A stretch of 7,181 bases of DNA from Pirellulales bacterium (GTDB lineage: Bacteria > Planctomycetota > Planctomycetia > Pirellulales > JAICIG01), in contig JAICIG010000406.1 in NCBI GenBank assembly GCA_025924495.1, forward strand, positions 1 to 7,181. The letters run 5' to 3'. Made by a program: the position numbers and the translations under genes. The notes below the pieces were generated by a model. That model made no database searches and was not told where the DNA came from. It saw only the letters and a list, made by a program, of their open reading frames with translations. Positions 1 through 6,004 of the stretch are shown here, one piece after another. Each line of letters opens with the position of its first letter. Within the stretch, counting starts at the first letter, position 1.

Positions 1-1351
1 GAAAACACCGCAGTTTTTCCAAAATCGACTCGGGCTTCTGGAAGCAAGAATGCCGCATGGGTTGATCGCCGGCGACGCACGCGAGCGCCAGCCGACTAAA
101 TCGCTTGGCGATCTTCACCCGGCTGGCGCGTTTATCAACGCCCCGCTTCTCATCCAACTCTGCCTGGCCTCGGTAGTAATTGCAGTGGCAGGCCAGGCTG
201 TCGGCAATCCGCATCAGCACGCATCGCAAGCGATGATTGGCTTGGCGAACGAGGGGGCCCCGATCGAAATCCGTTTGATCGCTCTGATAACGCGACGGGT
301 AAAGTCCGCTGCGCCCAGTGATGGCATTCGCATTGGCGTACCGCGCGATGGGCCCCATTTCCGCGGCCAGCTCTGCGGCTGAAACCACGTTAATGCCGGG
401 AATGGCGAGCAAGCGAACGTAGGGAGTCTTCACCAGATCGCCGGCCAGTGCTCGCTCCAAAGGGGCGATTTGCCGCTGAAAATGCTGATAAAGCTCGAAG
501 AGATCGGTCCAAATCGCATGGTGCAGGAGTCCGTCCCGGATTGGCTCGCGGACCGCTTGCGCCGCCCACGCCAGGGCTTTGTCGATCGTGCGAATCTGGT
601 GGCCAATCTTGTGCTTGCGCAGATACCGATCCAGGCCGCGCTGACCGAGCTCGATCAACTTGGCAGGCGAATTGCCGCAAGCGGCAATGGCCAGCGCCGC
701 GGGCATGTCGAAGAACCGACCGAACAGCTCGGCATAGCCCGGCATGCCAAGATGCAAGTGTTCGCGAATCTGGCAGGCCAGGGCCGTGGCCTTCTCGACG
801 AGGCTGCGACGATGCCGCGCTCGCAACCGCAATTCGCGATAAGGAGATTCCAGTTCCAACTCGCAGAGCCCGAACCCGGCCACCGCCGCGCGGTGTTGCG
901 CATACAGATCCGTCTCATCCGTCTTGTTGCCCGGATCGGCTGGCACGCGGTATTGCTTGGTGGCGAAGGGATGGACGACGCGCGTTTCGAATCCGGCGCC
1001 GGCGAAGGCCCGCTTCGCCGACAGGTAGTAATTCCCCGTCCGTTCGACGACGACCAATGTGTCTTCGATGCCGTGCTCTTGTTGAGCTTGGCGGATCAGT
1101 TCGACGGCCAACTTGAAGTTCGCCGCTCGGTGCTCGAGCGTTCGGGGCTCGATGAGCAGGTTTCCAAAGTAATCGGCCATCATCCACTCCGAGCGATGCT
1201 TGGCTGGATCGACGCAGACGATGGCGAACCGCTCGCCGCCTACTTTCTGGACGCGGGGACCGAGGATGCCGTTGGGTTTCTGCAGCGTCCGGTTGCTGCG
1301 CGGCTTGCGATTGCGCTGGGAACGACCGTTTCGCTTTACGCGGTAAGGCAT
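1..1351 (-). CDS. IS110-family DEDD transposase, 3' end beyond the window
   Basis: This frame is open for 450 codons from ATG at 1351 to the left edge, so the C-terminus is missing. IS110 enzymes cut and join DNA with an N-terminal RuvC-like DEDD domain and a C-terminal Transposase_20 domain carrying a catalytic serine. The visible acidic tetrad is Asp48 (CVDPAK), Glu103 (VVVERTGNYY), and Asp145 and Asp148 (NKTDETDLYA). The C-terminal domain begins near residue 311 with LLAIPGINVVSAAELAAEMG. Ser357, in YPSRYQSDQ, is the likely catalytic serine. A lysine/arginine-rich extension of about 40 residues precedes the first catalytic motif. The start is supported by AAGGAG at 1359-1364, seven bases upstream. 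There is no frameshift or internal stop, so the part seen looks intact. At 450 residues without a stop it is already at the long end for the family, and the KIAKRFSRL segment near residue 420 suggests that the end is close to the window edge. The family call is firm. Confidence 0.94.
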   Translation of the reverse strand, partial: MPYRVKRNGRSQRNRKPRSNRTLQKPNGILGPRVQKVGGERFAIVCVDPAKHRSEWMMADYFGNLLIEPRTLEHRAANFKLAVELIRQAQQEHGIEDTLVVVERTGNYYLSAKRAFAGAGFETRVVHPFATKQYRVPADPGNKTDETDLYAQHRAAVAGFGLCELELESPYRELRLRARHRRSLVEKATALACQIREHLHLGMPGYAELFGRFFDMPAALAIAACGNSPAKLIELGQRGLDRYLRKHKIGHQIRTIDKALAWAAQAVREPIRDGLLHHAIWTDLFELYQHFQRQIAPLERALAGDLVKTPYVRLLAIPGINVVSAAELAAEMGPIARYANANAITGRSGLYPSRYQSDQTDFDRGPLVRQANHRLRCVLMRIADSLACHCNYYRGQAELDEKRGVDKRASRVKIAKRFSRLALACVAGDQPMRHSCFQKPESILEKLRCF

Positions 1352-1358
1352 TTGGATG

Positions 1359-1408
1359 CTCCTTAGTTGGGGAAAAGGCTAAGGCATTGACCTGACCTCA
1401 TCCCCAAC
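1359..1408 (-). promoter_or_regulatory. Leader hairpin and ribosome binding site of the transposase; possible bridge-RNA segment
   Basis: GTTGGGGA (1366-1373) and TCCCCAAC (1401-1408) form a perfect 8-bp inverted repeat around a 27-base loop. In the minus-strand transcript the second arm ends one base before AAGGAG (1364-1359), which lies seven bases before the ATG. The loop contains two direct doublets: AAGGC/AAGGC, and TGACC/TGACC on the plus strand. In IS110 elements of the IS621 type, the non-coding segment upstream of the recombinase encodes a structured bridge RNA with guide loops, and this leader is in the matching place. A simpler reading is a hairpin that tunes translation of the transposase. 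The inverted repeat is directly seen; both roles are inference. Confidence 0.45.
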
Positions 1409-1425
1409 AACAATCCAAGCTGCCG

Positions 1426-1446
1426 GCTCTTCAAGAGAGCTTTTTT
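1426..1446 (+). terminator. Weak terminator-like hairpin with T tract
   Basis: GCTCT (1426-1430), a five-base loop and AGAGC (1436-1440) are followed directly by six T residues (1441-1446). Read on the plus strand this has the shape of a short intrinsic terminator. The stem is only five base pairs, six with a G-T wobble. No plus-strand gene lies upstream of it, so it could only stop antisense transcription leaving the IS. On the minus strand it may instead be part of the IS leader structure. Confidence 0.3.
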
Positions 1447-1462
1447 CGCTAGAAAGCATCAT

Positions 1463-1511
1463 ACCGGGGCATCGACCCGCGTAGGATAATTTGAACAGGT
1501 CTGCCGGATCC
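1463..1511 (+). repeat. Dispersed intergenic repeat, copy A (short)
   Basis: The 23-base core at 1468-1490 differs from the copy-D sequence at two positions. It begins GGCATCG and ends GCGTAGGATAAT. Similarity to copy B continues to about 1511 through a shared CTGCCGGA (1501-1508) and then fades. The bases ACCGGG just before the core resemble the left flank of copy C. This copy lies between the IS110 leader and the gene starting at 1649. Confidence 0.7.
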
Positions 1512-1584
1512 CGCAGGTTAGCAACAACCCGTCTCCCGTACCCAGTGGCAAAGATGCCGCTCGGACGAACGGCGCCGAATAGCT

Positions 1585-1612
1585 TTGCCGCGGCGCATCC
1601 CCCGCCTATCAT
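1585..1612 (+). promoter_or_regulatory. Candidate sigma70-type promoter for the exported protein gene
   Basis: TTGCCG at 1585-1590 (4 of 6 matches to TTGACA) and TATCAT at 1607-1612 (5 of 6 matches to TATAAT) are separated by 16 bases. This would start transcription near 1619, about 30 bases before the ATG at 1649. Matches of this quality arise by chance, and promoter consensus in this lineage is poorly known, so the call is tentative. Confidence 0.3.
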
Positions 1613-1648
1613 GAAGACCGTTTCTGACCTTTCAGCAACGGGGGGATC

Positions 1649-3532
1649 ATGTGTGGCAGCCACTTGGAGGTCAATCTCACGAAATCGTTTCTTCACGCGC
1701 GTTTCGGCTGGCGGCTGTGCCTGGGGCTGACTCTGTTCATATCGTCGCCCGTCGCGCTTCGGGCGCAGCAAAAAGCAGCCGATCAAAATGACTGGGCCCT
1801 ACTGACGACCGTTTACCGCGGTTTCGTCGTCGATGCAGCCGACTTGCCGATTTCCGGCGTATTAGTCACGAGTGAAGCGTCCTGGAGGGCCGAACGCGGC
1901 GAGCTGCGGCACGTCCGAGAAGCGCAGACTCGCACGGACGAGTTCGGACGCTTCGAGCTAGCCGGCTTGCGTCCAATCGAAATAAAAGATGGAGCGCGGC
2001 AGCTCTATTTCGAGCATCCCGATTATGGGCTGGCCTGGTATGGCCGGACTTACAGGGACGAGTTGACTGACTCGCACGACGGCCTGATCCGCATCAAATT
2101 GCAGCCGGGTGTCGAGTTCGGCGGCAAGGTCGTCTTGGACGAGGATGGCAGCCCGATCGCCGGCGCCCTCGTCAGCGCCGATGTGACTTACGTTTTCGCG
2201 AGTGAGAAAGACGCCGTACTTCCCGCTTATTATCACGGGTTACATGTACTGACCGAACGTTTTGGCCGATCGGTTGTCACGGACGCCGCCGGGCGGTTCC
2301 GGCTGCCCAGACTGCCCGCTGGAGCGCGGCTGAGCCTCACGGTCCAGCAGCCGGGTTTCGTCGCTTATCGATCGGATCAAACACAGTCCGCGTATCCGGT
2401 TTCCGTCGGCGAGAACTCGATCGACATCGAGCTGAAGCCGGCCGTCACGATCCGAGGGCGATTGCTCGTTGACGGCAAGCCGATCGAGCAGGCCGACGTG
2501 CAAGTTTCGGCGATCGATCGAAGCCGAGGCAAGTTAGCCGCCAGGACGAAGACCGACGACCAGGGGCAATTTGAATTGACAGGTTTGGACGAAAATGAAT
2601 ATCTGTTGCAAACCTCGGCGTTTACAGCACAGAGCAAGGGGTTGATCGCGACGCCGAAGGTAGTCGAACAGCGCGCGGCCGGCAGCAGCATCTCGGTCGA
2701 TCTCGATTGCACGCCGGGTCAGGTCGTCAGCGGAATGATAACCGACAATAAGGGGCGCCCCGCGGCGGGATTTGGAGTGCTTGTTCGAGATATCGAACGC
2801 CTGAAAGCCCCCAAGGCTGAGATGACAGCTACTGCCGATGCCGAAGGCCGCTATCTCCTTCGCTTGGCGCCCGGCAACTATGCGTTAAGCGCAAGGGACT
2901 GGAATCGCGGCAAGCCAAGAAACGATGAGCACATGGTAAAGATTCGGGAGAGTGGTCCGATTGTCGCTTTGGATTTCCGCATCAGCATCATCCCCGAAAA
3001 GCTCACGGGCAAACTCGTCGACGACCATGGGCATCCGTTGGCCGGAATCATTTATTCGGGGAGTTCTCCGTTGGCGACCGCCGGGGAAGACGGGTTGTTT
3101 ACGGTGGGGGAACACGGGCCCGTCAAATCTGAATGCTGCGCGGTGAACCGCGACAAGACGCTTTTTCGTATGTTCCTTTGGTCGGGGCTCAAGGATGACT
3201 TTCCAGAACAGATCATATTGTCGCCCGCGGCGAAAGTGGTCGGTCGTTTGATCGGCGAAGACGTCGACGGACTGAGCAGAGAAGATTTGAAAGTTGTCTG
3301 TGCGATTCCGACGGACAGGCCAAGCCACGGTCTGAGCATTCATGGTTTGAATCGGGCCTTATGGCAACTCAAACTGCAGGCGGACGGCAAATTCGAATTC
3401 ACGTTGCCGGTTGGCTTTGACTTTCTGTTCTACGGATCGCAGGCTAGCCGCAAATTCAGAGGCACGCTGTTCAAGGCCGATGATCTGCAACCCGGCGAAC
3501 TGCGAGATGTCGGCGAAGTGCAGTACCCGTGA
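1649..3532 (+). CDS. Exported multi-module carboxypeptidase-regulatory-like protein
   Basis: The product has 627 residues. The N-terminus reads as a Sec signal peptide: a basic region to Arg22, a hydrophobic core at about 23-36 (LCLGLTLFISSPVA), and a likely cut after Ala39 (ALRA|QQ). After this come about six beta-rich modules of the CarboxypepD_reg/transthyretin-like type, near residues 55-125, 156-240, 267-325, 357-420, 450-505 and 527-627. The recurring signature is a G-x-hydrophobic strand, then D-x-x-G-x-P-hydrophobic-x-G, then T-D-x-x-G-x-F/Y (for example TDEFGRFEL, TDAAGRFRL, TDDQGQFEL). Such modules are non-catalytic and usually serve adhesion, scaffolding or cell-envelope roles. No peptidase, anchor or outer-membrane barrel is visible. 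The start at 1649 has a G-rich stretch (1640-1645) as a weak ribosome binding site. The gene stands alone, with the IS110 element upstream and a convergent gene downstream. The fold assignment is fairly secure, but the role is unknown. Confidence 0.85.
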   Translation: MCGSHLEVNLTKSFLHARFGWRLCLGLTLFISSPVALRAQQKAADQNDWALLTTVYRGFVVDAADLPISGVLVTSEASWRAERGELRHVREAQTRTDEFGRFELAGLRPIEIKDGARQLYFEHPDYGLAWYGRTYRDELTDSHDGLIRIKLQPGVEFGGKVVLDEDGSPIAGALVSADVTYVFASEKDAVLPAYYHGLHVLTERFGRSVVTDAAGRFRLPRLPAGARLSLTVQQPGFVAYRSDQTQSAYPVSVGENSIDIELKPAVTIRGRLLVDGKPIEQADVQVSAIDRSRGKLAARTKTDDQGQFELTGLDENEYLLQTSAFTAQSKGLIATPKVVEQRAAGSSISVDLDCTPGQVVSGMITDNKGRPAAGFGVLVRDIERLKAPKAEMTATADAEGRYLLRLAPGNYALSARDWNRGKPRNDEHMVKIRESGPIVALDFRISIIPEKLTGKLVDDHGHPLAGIIYSGSSPLATAGEDGLFTVGEHGPVKSECCAVNRDKTLFRMFLWSGLKDDFPEQIILSPAAKVVGRLIGEDVDGLSREDLKVVCAIPTDRPSHGLSIHGLNRALWQLKLQADGKFEFTLPVGFDFLFYGSQASRKFRGTLFKADDLQPGELRDVGEVQYP

Positions 3533-3903
3533 TTGAACGCGTGCCGCGATCGTGCTTTTCGCCACATCGCTGGACCTTGTGACCTTTCGAGCGCGCGTGG
3601 GCGGCATCGTCCCGCGTAGGATAACTCGCCCGGGGCTGCCGGACCACCGGGCGCAAGGGATCGGTGGGATCGGCAGTTCTTAACGATCCGAGTTGGGCCG
3701 TTGTGCGGGACTGCGCTAGGGAACGGATCGCTCTTCCTCCAACTAGTTACGCGGTGCTAGCGGCCAAGATTTTGGCAAAGGCAACATGCGTAAGTAGCAA
3801 GCTTCCGCGTGAAAAGAAAAAATGCGACCCCGTGGAGCCTAAGTAGAGAGTGTCACGAGGAATTGGCGCGAGCACAATCTGACAAAACGCCGCGTTGTGA
3901 TTG
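3533..3903. other. Convergent intergenic gap, holds repeat copy B
   Basis: These 371 bases separate the ends of two convergent genes. About half is repeat copy B (3599-3775). I find no convincing intrinsic terminator for either gene. A small palindrome, AACGC-C-GCGTT, at 3886-3896 lies just beyond the stop of the minus-strand gene but lacks a T tract. The short reading frames here have no ribosome binding site, and the frames covering the repeat are not kept in copy C. Confidence 0.6.
3599..3775 (+). repeat. Dispersed intergenic repeat, copy B (long)
   Basis: This roughly 177-base copy aligns with copy C (5704-5875) from GGGCGGCAT at the left to CGGCCAAGATTT at the right, at roughly 80% identity by eye. 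The core is at 3603-3625. Well-kept blocks include GCGCAAGGGATC, ATCGGCAG, GAGTTGGG and TCTTCCTCCA. The gaps needed in the alignment are 1 or 2 bases, which does not fit a conserved protein. The two ends are not inverted repeats of each other, so this is not a standard MITE. A short inverted repeat, CCGG-ACCA-CCGG, lies at 3639-3650. Confidence 0.8.
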
Positions 3904-5526
3904 CTACTCTTTGGCCTCGACGCCCGCGTCGGCTGGCGCCAAATCGACCGCGACGACGATATCGCCCTTGGGCACGGGCAAGGCAAGCGGCGCGGAAGGG
4001 GCGCCCAAGTCGTCGATGCGATCGTCGCCGATGCTGTAGAGCAGATAGCCCGCGGATAGTTTTTTGTAGGTCAATGCCCGATCGGCGAACGGGTCGAGCG
4101 GGACAGAAGTCAGGTATCGCGGGACGAGTGCGTCCAGCGAGTCGGGATAGTGGTTCGTTGCCAGCGAAAACCTGCGCAGTGCCAGATGGGCGATGAGGAG
4201 CCGCAGCCGAGCGCGCTTTTCGCCGCCTTCTGCTTCAAAGAGACCTTCGTTTACGTCCGTTACTCCTGGAAATAAGATGCGGGCCACGGCATTCAGCCGA
4301 TGCTTCCAGGGATACGCTCGAGCGTAATAAAGGCGTTCTCGGGCGATGCAGCTTTCCGCTGGCTCTCGGCGGCTGTCGATTCCCGTCAACCGCTCGATTA
4401 GTGCGCGGCACGTAGCGTCGTCGAGTCGGGCGACGATTTTCTGCAGCCCCTCGATCCCGAGCCGTTCGGCCATGAAGCCGTACCCATCGTGCATCATCAC
4501 GCCGCCGTTGGCGATGGCGGTCCCGAATTCGATCTCGGTGAGATAGCTCTCGACGGCGTCTTGCAGACGCCCATCCTGCAACTGCTGTCGCCCGTGTGCG
4601 GCGAAAATCTGCGACAGCTTCTCGAGTCGTTGGCATTCCGCCATGATCTTCAGATCGTCCATTCTGTCGTAGAGCACGGCTTGGCAGGGTCGAGCCAGGC
4701 CTCGCCGCACGAGTTCAAACGCCGGGCGCTGCTCGAGCAGATACTCGCGCAGCGCGTCGCCTGACAGGGCTTCTACCTTAGCTGAAGGATCGTAAATCTT
4801 CTCAGTCGCGTACAGCAGGTCGACATAGCCGTTGTCGGCCAATGCGGGCGGATACGCGAGCAATTGATATCGAAATAATTCGACGAAAATCATCGCAGGG
4901 GGCATCGCGATCATCAGCAGACTCAGCCCCGCCGCCGCCCTGCCGATCGGCCCGCGAACCGAGCGGGATAGCCAGAGCCGAATGCCCATCAAGAGCGCCG
5001 GAAACACGACAGCGAGCGTCGCCCCCCGCAACCAGACGTTGTGTTGGGTTTGCGCGGCCCAGACGGCGACGAGCGTGAACACGCCCATCGCGAGGCCGGG
5101 CAGTACGTCCAAGTGCCAATTCCACCGCACCTGCGGCGGCATGCGCGCGAGCATCGCCAATACGCCGCACAACAGAACGAAGACCAATAGCAACTCCGTC
5201 AGAGAATAGCGGCGGCGCAATTCGTTCGCTTCCGAGCCAGTCGCAGTCGGGCCAGCGCGCCCACAGCTCGAAGGACGTCGGCTTTGCAAATGCCACAGCC
5301 GGAGCACGACGACCGCCATCTGGCTCATGAAGAACAGGCACAGCCGGCGATCGGACGTCAGGAGCCATGCCGCAGGAAATGCCAGCGCGGCGGCCATCCG
5401 CAAGAACCAGTGGCCGCGCCCCTGCACGCCCCAGACTGCGATCAGTCCTGCCAAACTATAAGTCGCCATGATCGCCAACAGCGCGATGGCGATCTTCAGC
5501 AAAACGAGCCCTTGCTCGATCGACAT
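3904..5526 (-). CDS. Polytopic membrane protein with a GspG-like C-terminal tail
   Basis: The product has 540 residues. About seven hydrophobic helices fall in the first 216 residues, near 6-33, 41-56, 62-79, 109-127, 141-158, 166-185 and 197-215. A basic loop between the third and fourth (SRRPSSCGR to ELRRR) suggests a cytoplasmic side there. Residues 220-540 are soluble and largely helical. The end, about 455-510, resembles the C-terminal part of type II secretion pseudopilins (GspG): a YPDSLDALVP segment, then VPLDPF, LTYKKL, GYLLYSIGDD and DDLG. There is no prepilin peptidase signal, so this is not a pilin, only a protein with a related tail. The start is well fixed: GGGAGG (complement of 5532-5537) lies five bases before the ATG. 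It is transcribed alone, away from the gene at 6005. The specific family is unrecognised; a membrane location is secure and the function unknown. Confidence 0.85.
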   Translation of the reverse strand: MSIEQGLVLLKIAIALLAIMATYSLAGLIAVWGVQGRGHWFLRMAAALAFPAAWLLTSDRRLCLFFMSQMAVVVLRLWHLQSRRPSSCGRAGPTATGSEANELRRRYSLTELLLVFVLLCGVLAMLARMPPQVRWNWHLDVLPGLAMGVFTLVAVWAAQTQHNVWLRGATLAVVFPALLMGIRLWLSRSVRGPIGRAAAGLSLLMIAMPPAMIFVELFRYQLLAYPPALADNGYVDLLYATEKIYDPSAKVEALSGDALREYLLEQRPAFELVRRGLARPCQAVLYDRMDDLKIMAECQRLEKLSQIFAAHGRQQLQDGRLQDAVESYLTEIEFGTAIANGGVMMHDGYGFMAERLGIEGLQKIVARLDDATCRALIERLTGIDSRREPAESCIARERLYYARAYPWKHRLNAVARILFPGVTDVNEGLFEAEGGEKRARLRLLIAHLALRRFSLATNHYPDSLDALVPRYLTSVPLDPFADRALTYKKLSAGYLLYSIGDDRIDDLGAPSAPLALPVPKGDIVVAVDLAPADAGVEAKE

Positions 5527-5563
5527 CGCCGCCTCCCGTGGTCCCGGAACCGCAGCCAGCGAG

Positions 5564-5580
5564 GACTGCGTTACGCAGTC
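5564..5580. promoter_or_regulatory. 17-base palindrome upstream of the membrane-protein gene
   Basis: GACTGCGT-T-ACGCAGTC has perfect 8-base arms around one central T. It lies 38 bases before the start codon of the gene beginning at 5526. As DNA it fits a site for a dimeric regulator; as RNA it would be a tight hairpin in that gene's leader. No second copy was found in the window, so binding is only a possibility. Confidence 0.45.
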
Positions 5581-5594
5581 TATGTCATTCGTGT

Positions 5595-5622
5595 CCGGGG
5601 CGGCAAATTATTCCCGCCCCGG
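5595..5622. promoter_or_regulatory. GC-rich 9-bp inverted repeat in the divergent promoter region
   Basis: CCGGGGCGG (5595-5603) and CCGCCCCGG (5614-5622) are exact reverse complements around a 10-base AT-rich loop. The hairpin would be very stable. Only three T residues follow on the plus strand and none on the minus strand, so it is not a textbook intrinsic terminator. It sits 14 bases from the 17-base palindrome, and both would be in the leader of the minus-strand gene if its promoter lies beyond 5622. Confidence 0.5.
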
Positions 5623-5703
5623 TTTCACTTGGACATCAAAGCTAAGCAGGCGAGCCAGCGCGAATCCTGCCTTCACGGGCCCGCAGCACGCATTTTCGTC
5701 ACC

Positions 5704-5875
5704 GGGCGGCATTGTCCTGCGTAGGATAAATCGCACGGGGCGCCGGACCTGCGAGCGCAAGGGATCAGGAGAATCGGCAGCTTTTGACGATCGGAGTTGG
5801 GGTGTTCTGCGGGCCGCGCTTGGGAATGGATCGGTCTTCCTCCACCTATAAATCGTGCTATCGGCCAAGATTTGG
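5704..5875 (+). repeat. Dispersed intergenic repeat, copy C (long)
   Basis: This copy of about 172 bases aligns with copy B over its whole length. The core is at 5708-5730 and contains TCCT-GCGT-AGGA (5715-5726), a 4-bp dyad. Where B has CCGG-ACCA-CCGG, this copy has GCGC at 5740-5743 and 5755-5758, which can also pair. The left edge GGGCGGC is shared with B, and the right edge is near GGCCAAGATTTGG. It lies upstream of both divergent genes, closer to the plus one, and ends about 130 bases before that start codon. Confidence 0.8.
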
Positions 5876-6004
5876 TAGGGCGACAGCGTCCGGAATTCTC
5901 GCGAATTCTGCAGTGCACAAGCGCTGAGTCCGAACAGAGCCGGCGCGAGGCAAGTTGGCGGCCAAGTCCGATTGCCGTTATCATCGGCGCCAAGGAGCCA
6001 AACC

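Larger units (their letters stand above)
1..1445 (-). mobile_element. IS110-family insertion sequence, partial
   Basis: The transposase gene defines the element. IS110 members usually lack terminal inverted repeats and often make no target duplication, so the boundary near the transposase start cannot be fixed by eye. The end given is a guess, placed after the small hairpin at 1426-1440 and before the dispersed repeat copy that starts near 1463. The other end lies outside the window. Comparison with another copy of the element, or with an empty site, would define both ends. Confidence 0.55.
5527..6004. other. Divergent intergenic gap with two dyads and repeat copy C
   Basis: These 478 bases lie between the divergent starts at 5526 (minus) and 6005 (plus), so they should hold both promoters. 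They contain a 17-base palindrome (5564-5580), a 9-bp GC-rich inverted repeat (5595-5622), repeat copy C (5704-5875) and two GAATTC hexamers four bases apart (5893-5898, 5903-5908). A poor promoter match for the plus gene is TTGGCG at 5955-5960 and TATCAT at 5979-5984, with 18-base spacing. It would place transcription start almost on the ribosome binding site. I see no coding region here. Confidence 0.6.

Noticed and set aside
448..1116. Second plus-strand open frame of 222 codons in the same region
   Set aside because: Arginine- and proline-rich low-complexity translation typical of an off-frame reading; it overlaps the transposase on the opposite strand.
470..1366. Long plus-strand open frame of 298 codons opposite the transposase
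   Set aside because: It is the antisense of a transposase frame with a full catalytic motif set. It has no ribosome binding site or recognisable motif and reflects GC-rich codon phasing.
1482..1490. GGATAAT in the repeat core as a -10 promoter element
   Set aside because: No acceptable -35 box lies about 17 bases upstream in any copy, and the orientation is unrelated to the genes.
3664..3846. Small plus-strand frame of 60 codons starting GTG in repeat copy B
   Set aside because: The frame is not conserved in copy C and has no convincing ribosome binding site.
5893..5908. Two GAATTC hexamers four bases apart
   Set aside because: Each hexamer is self-complementary, so the arrangement is weak evidence for a site. 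It might be an outlying part of repeat copy C, but copy B does not contain it.
5972..6004. Earlier ATG for the gene starting at 6005
   Set aside because: No ribosome binding site precedes 5972, whereas AAGGAG is ideally placed for 6005.
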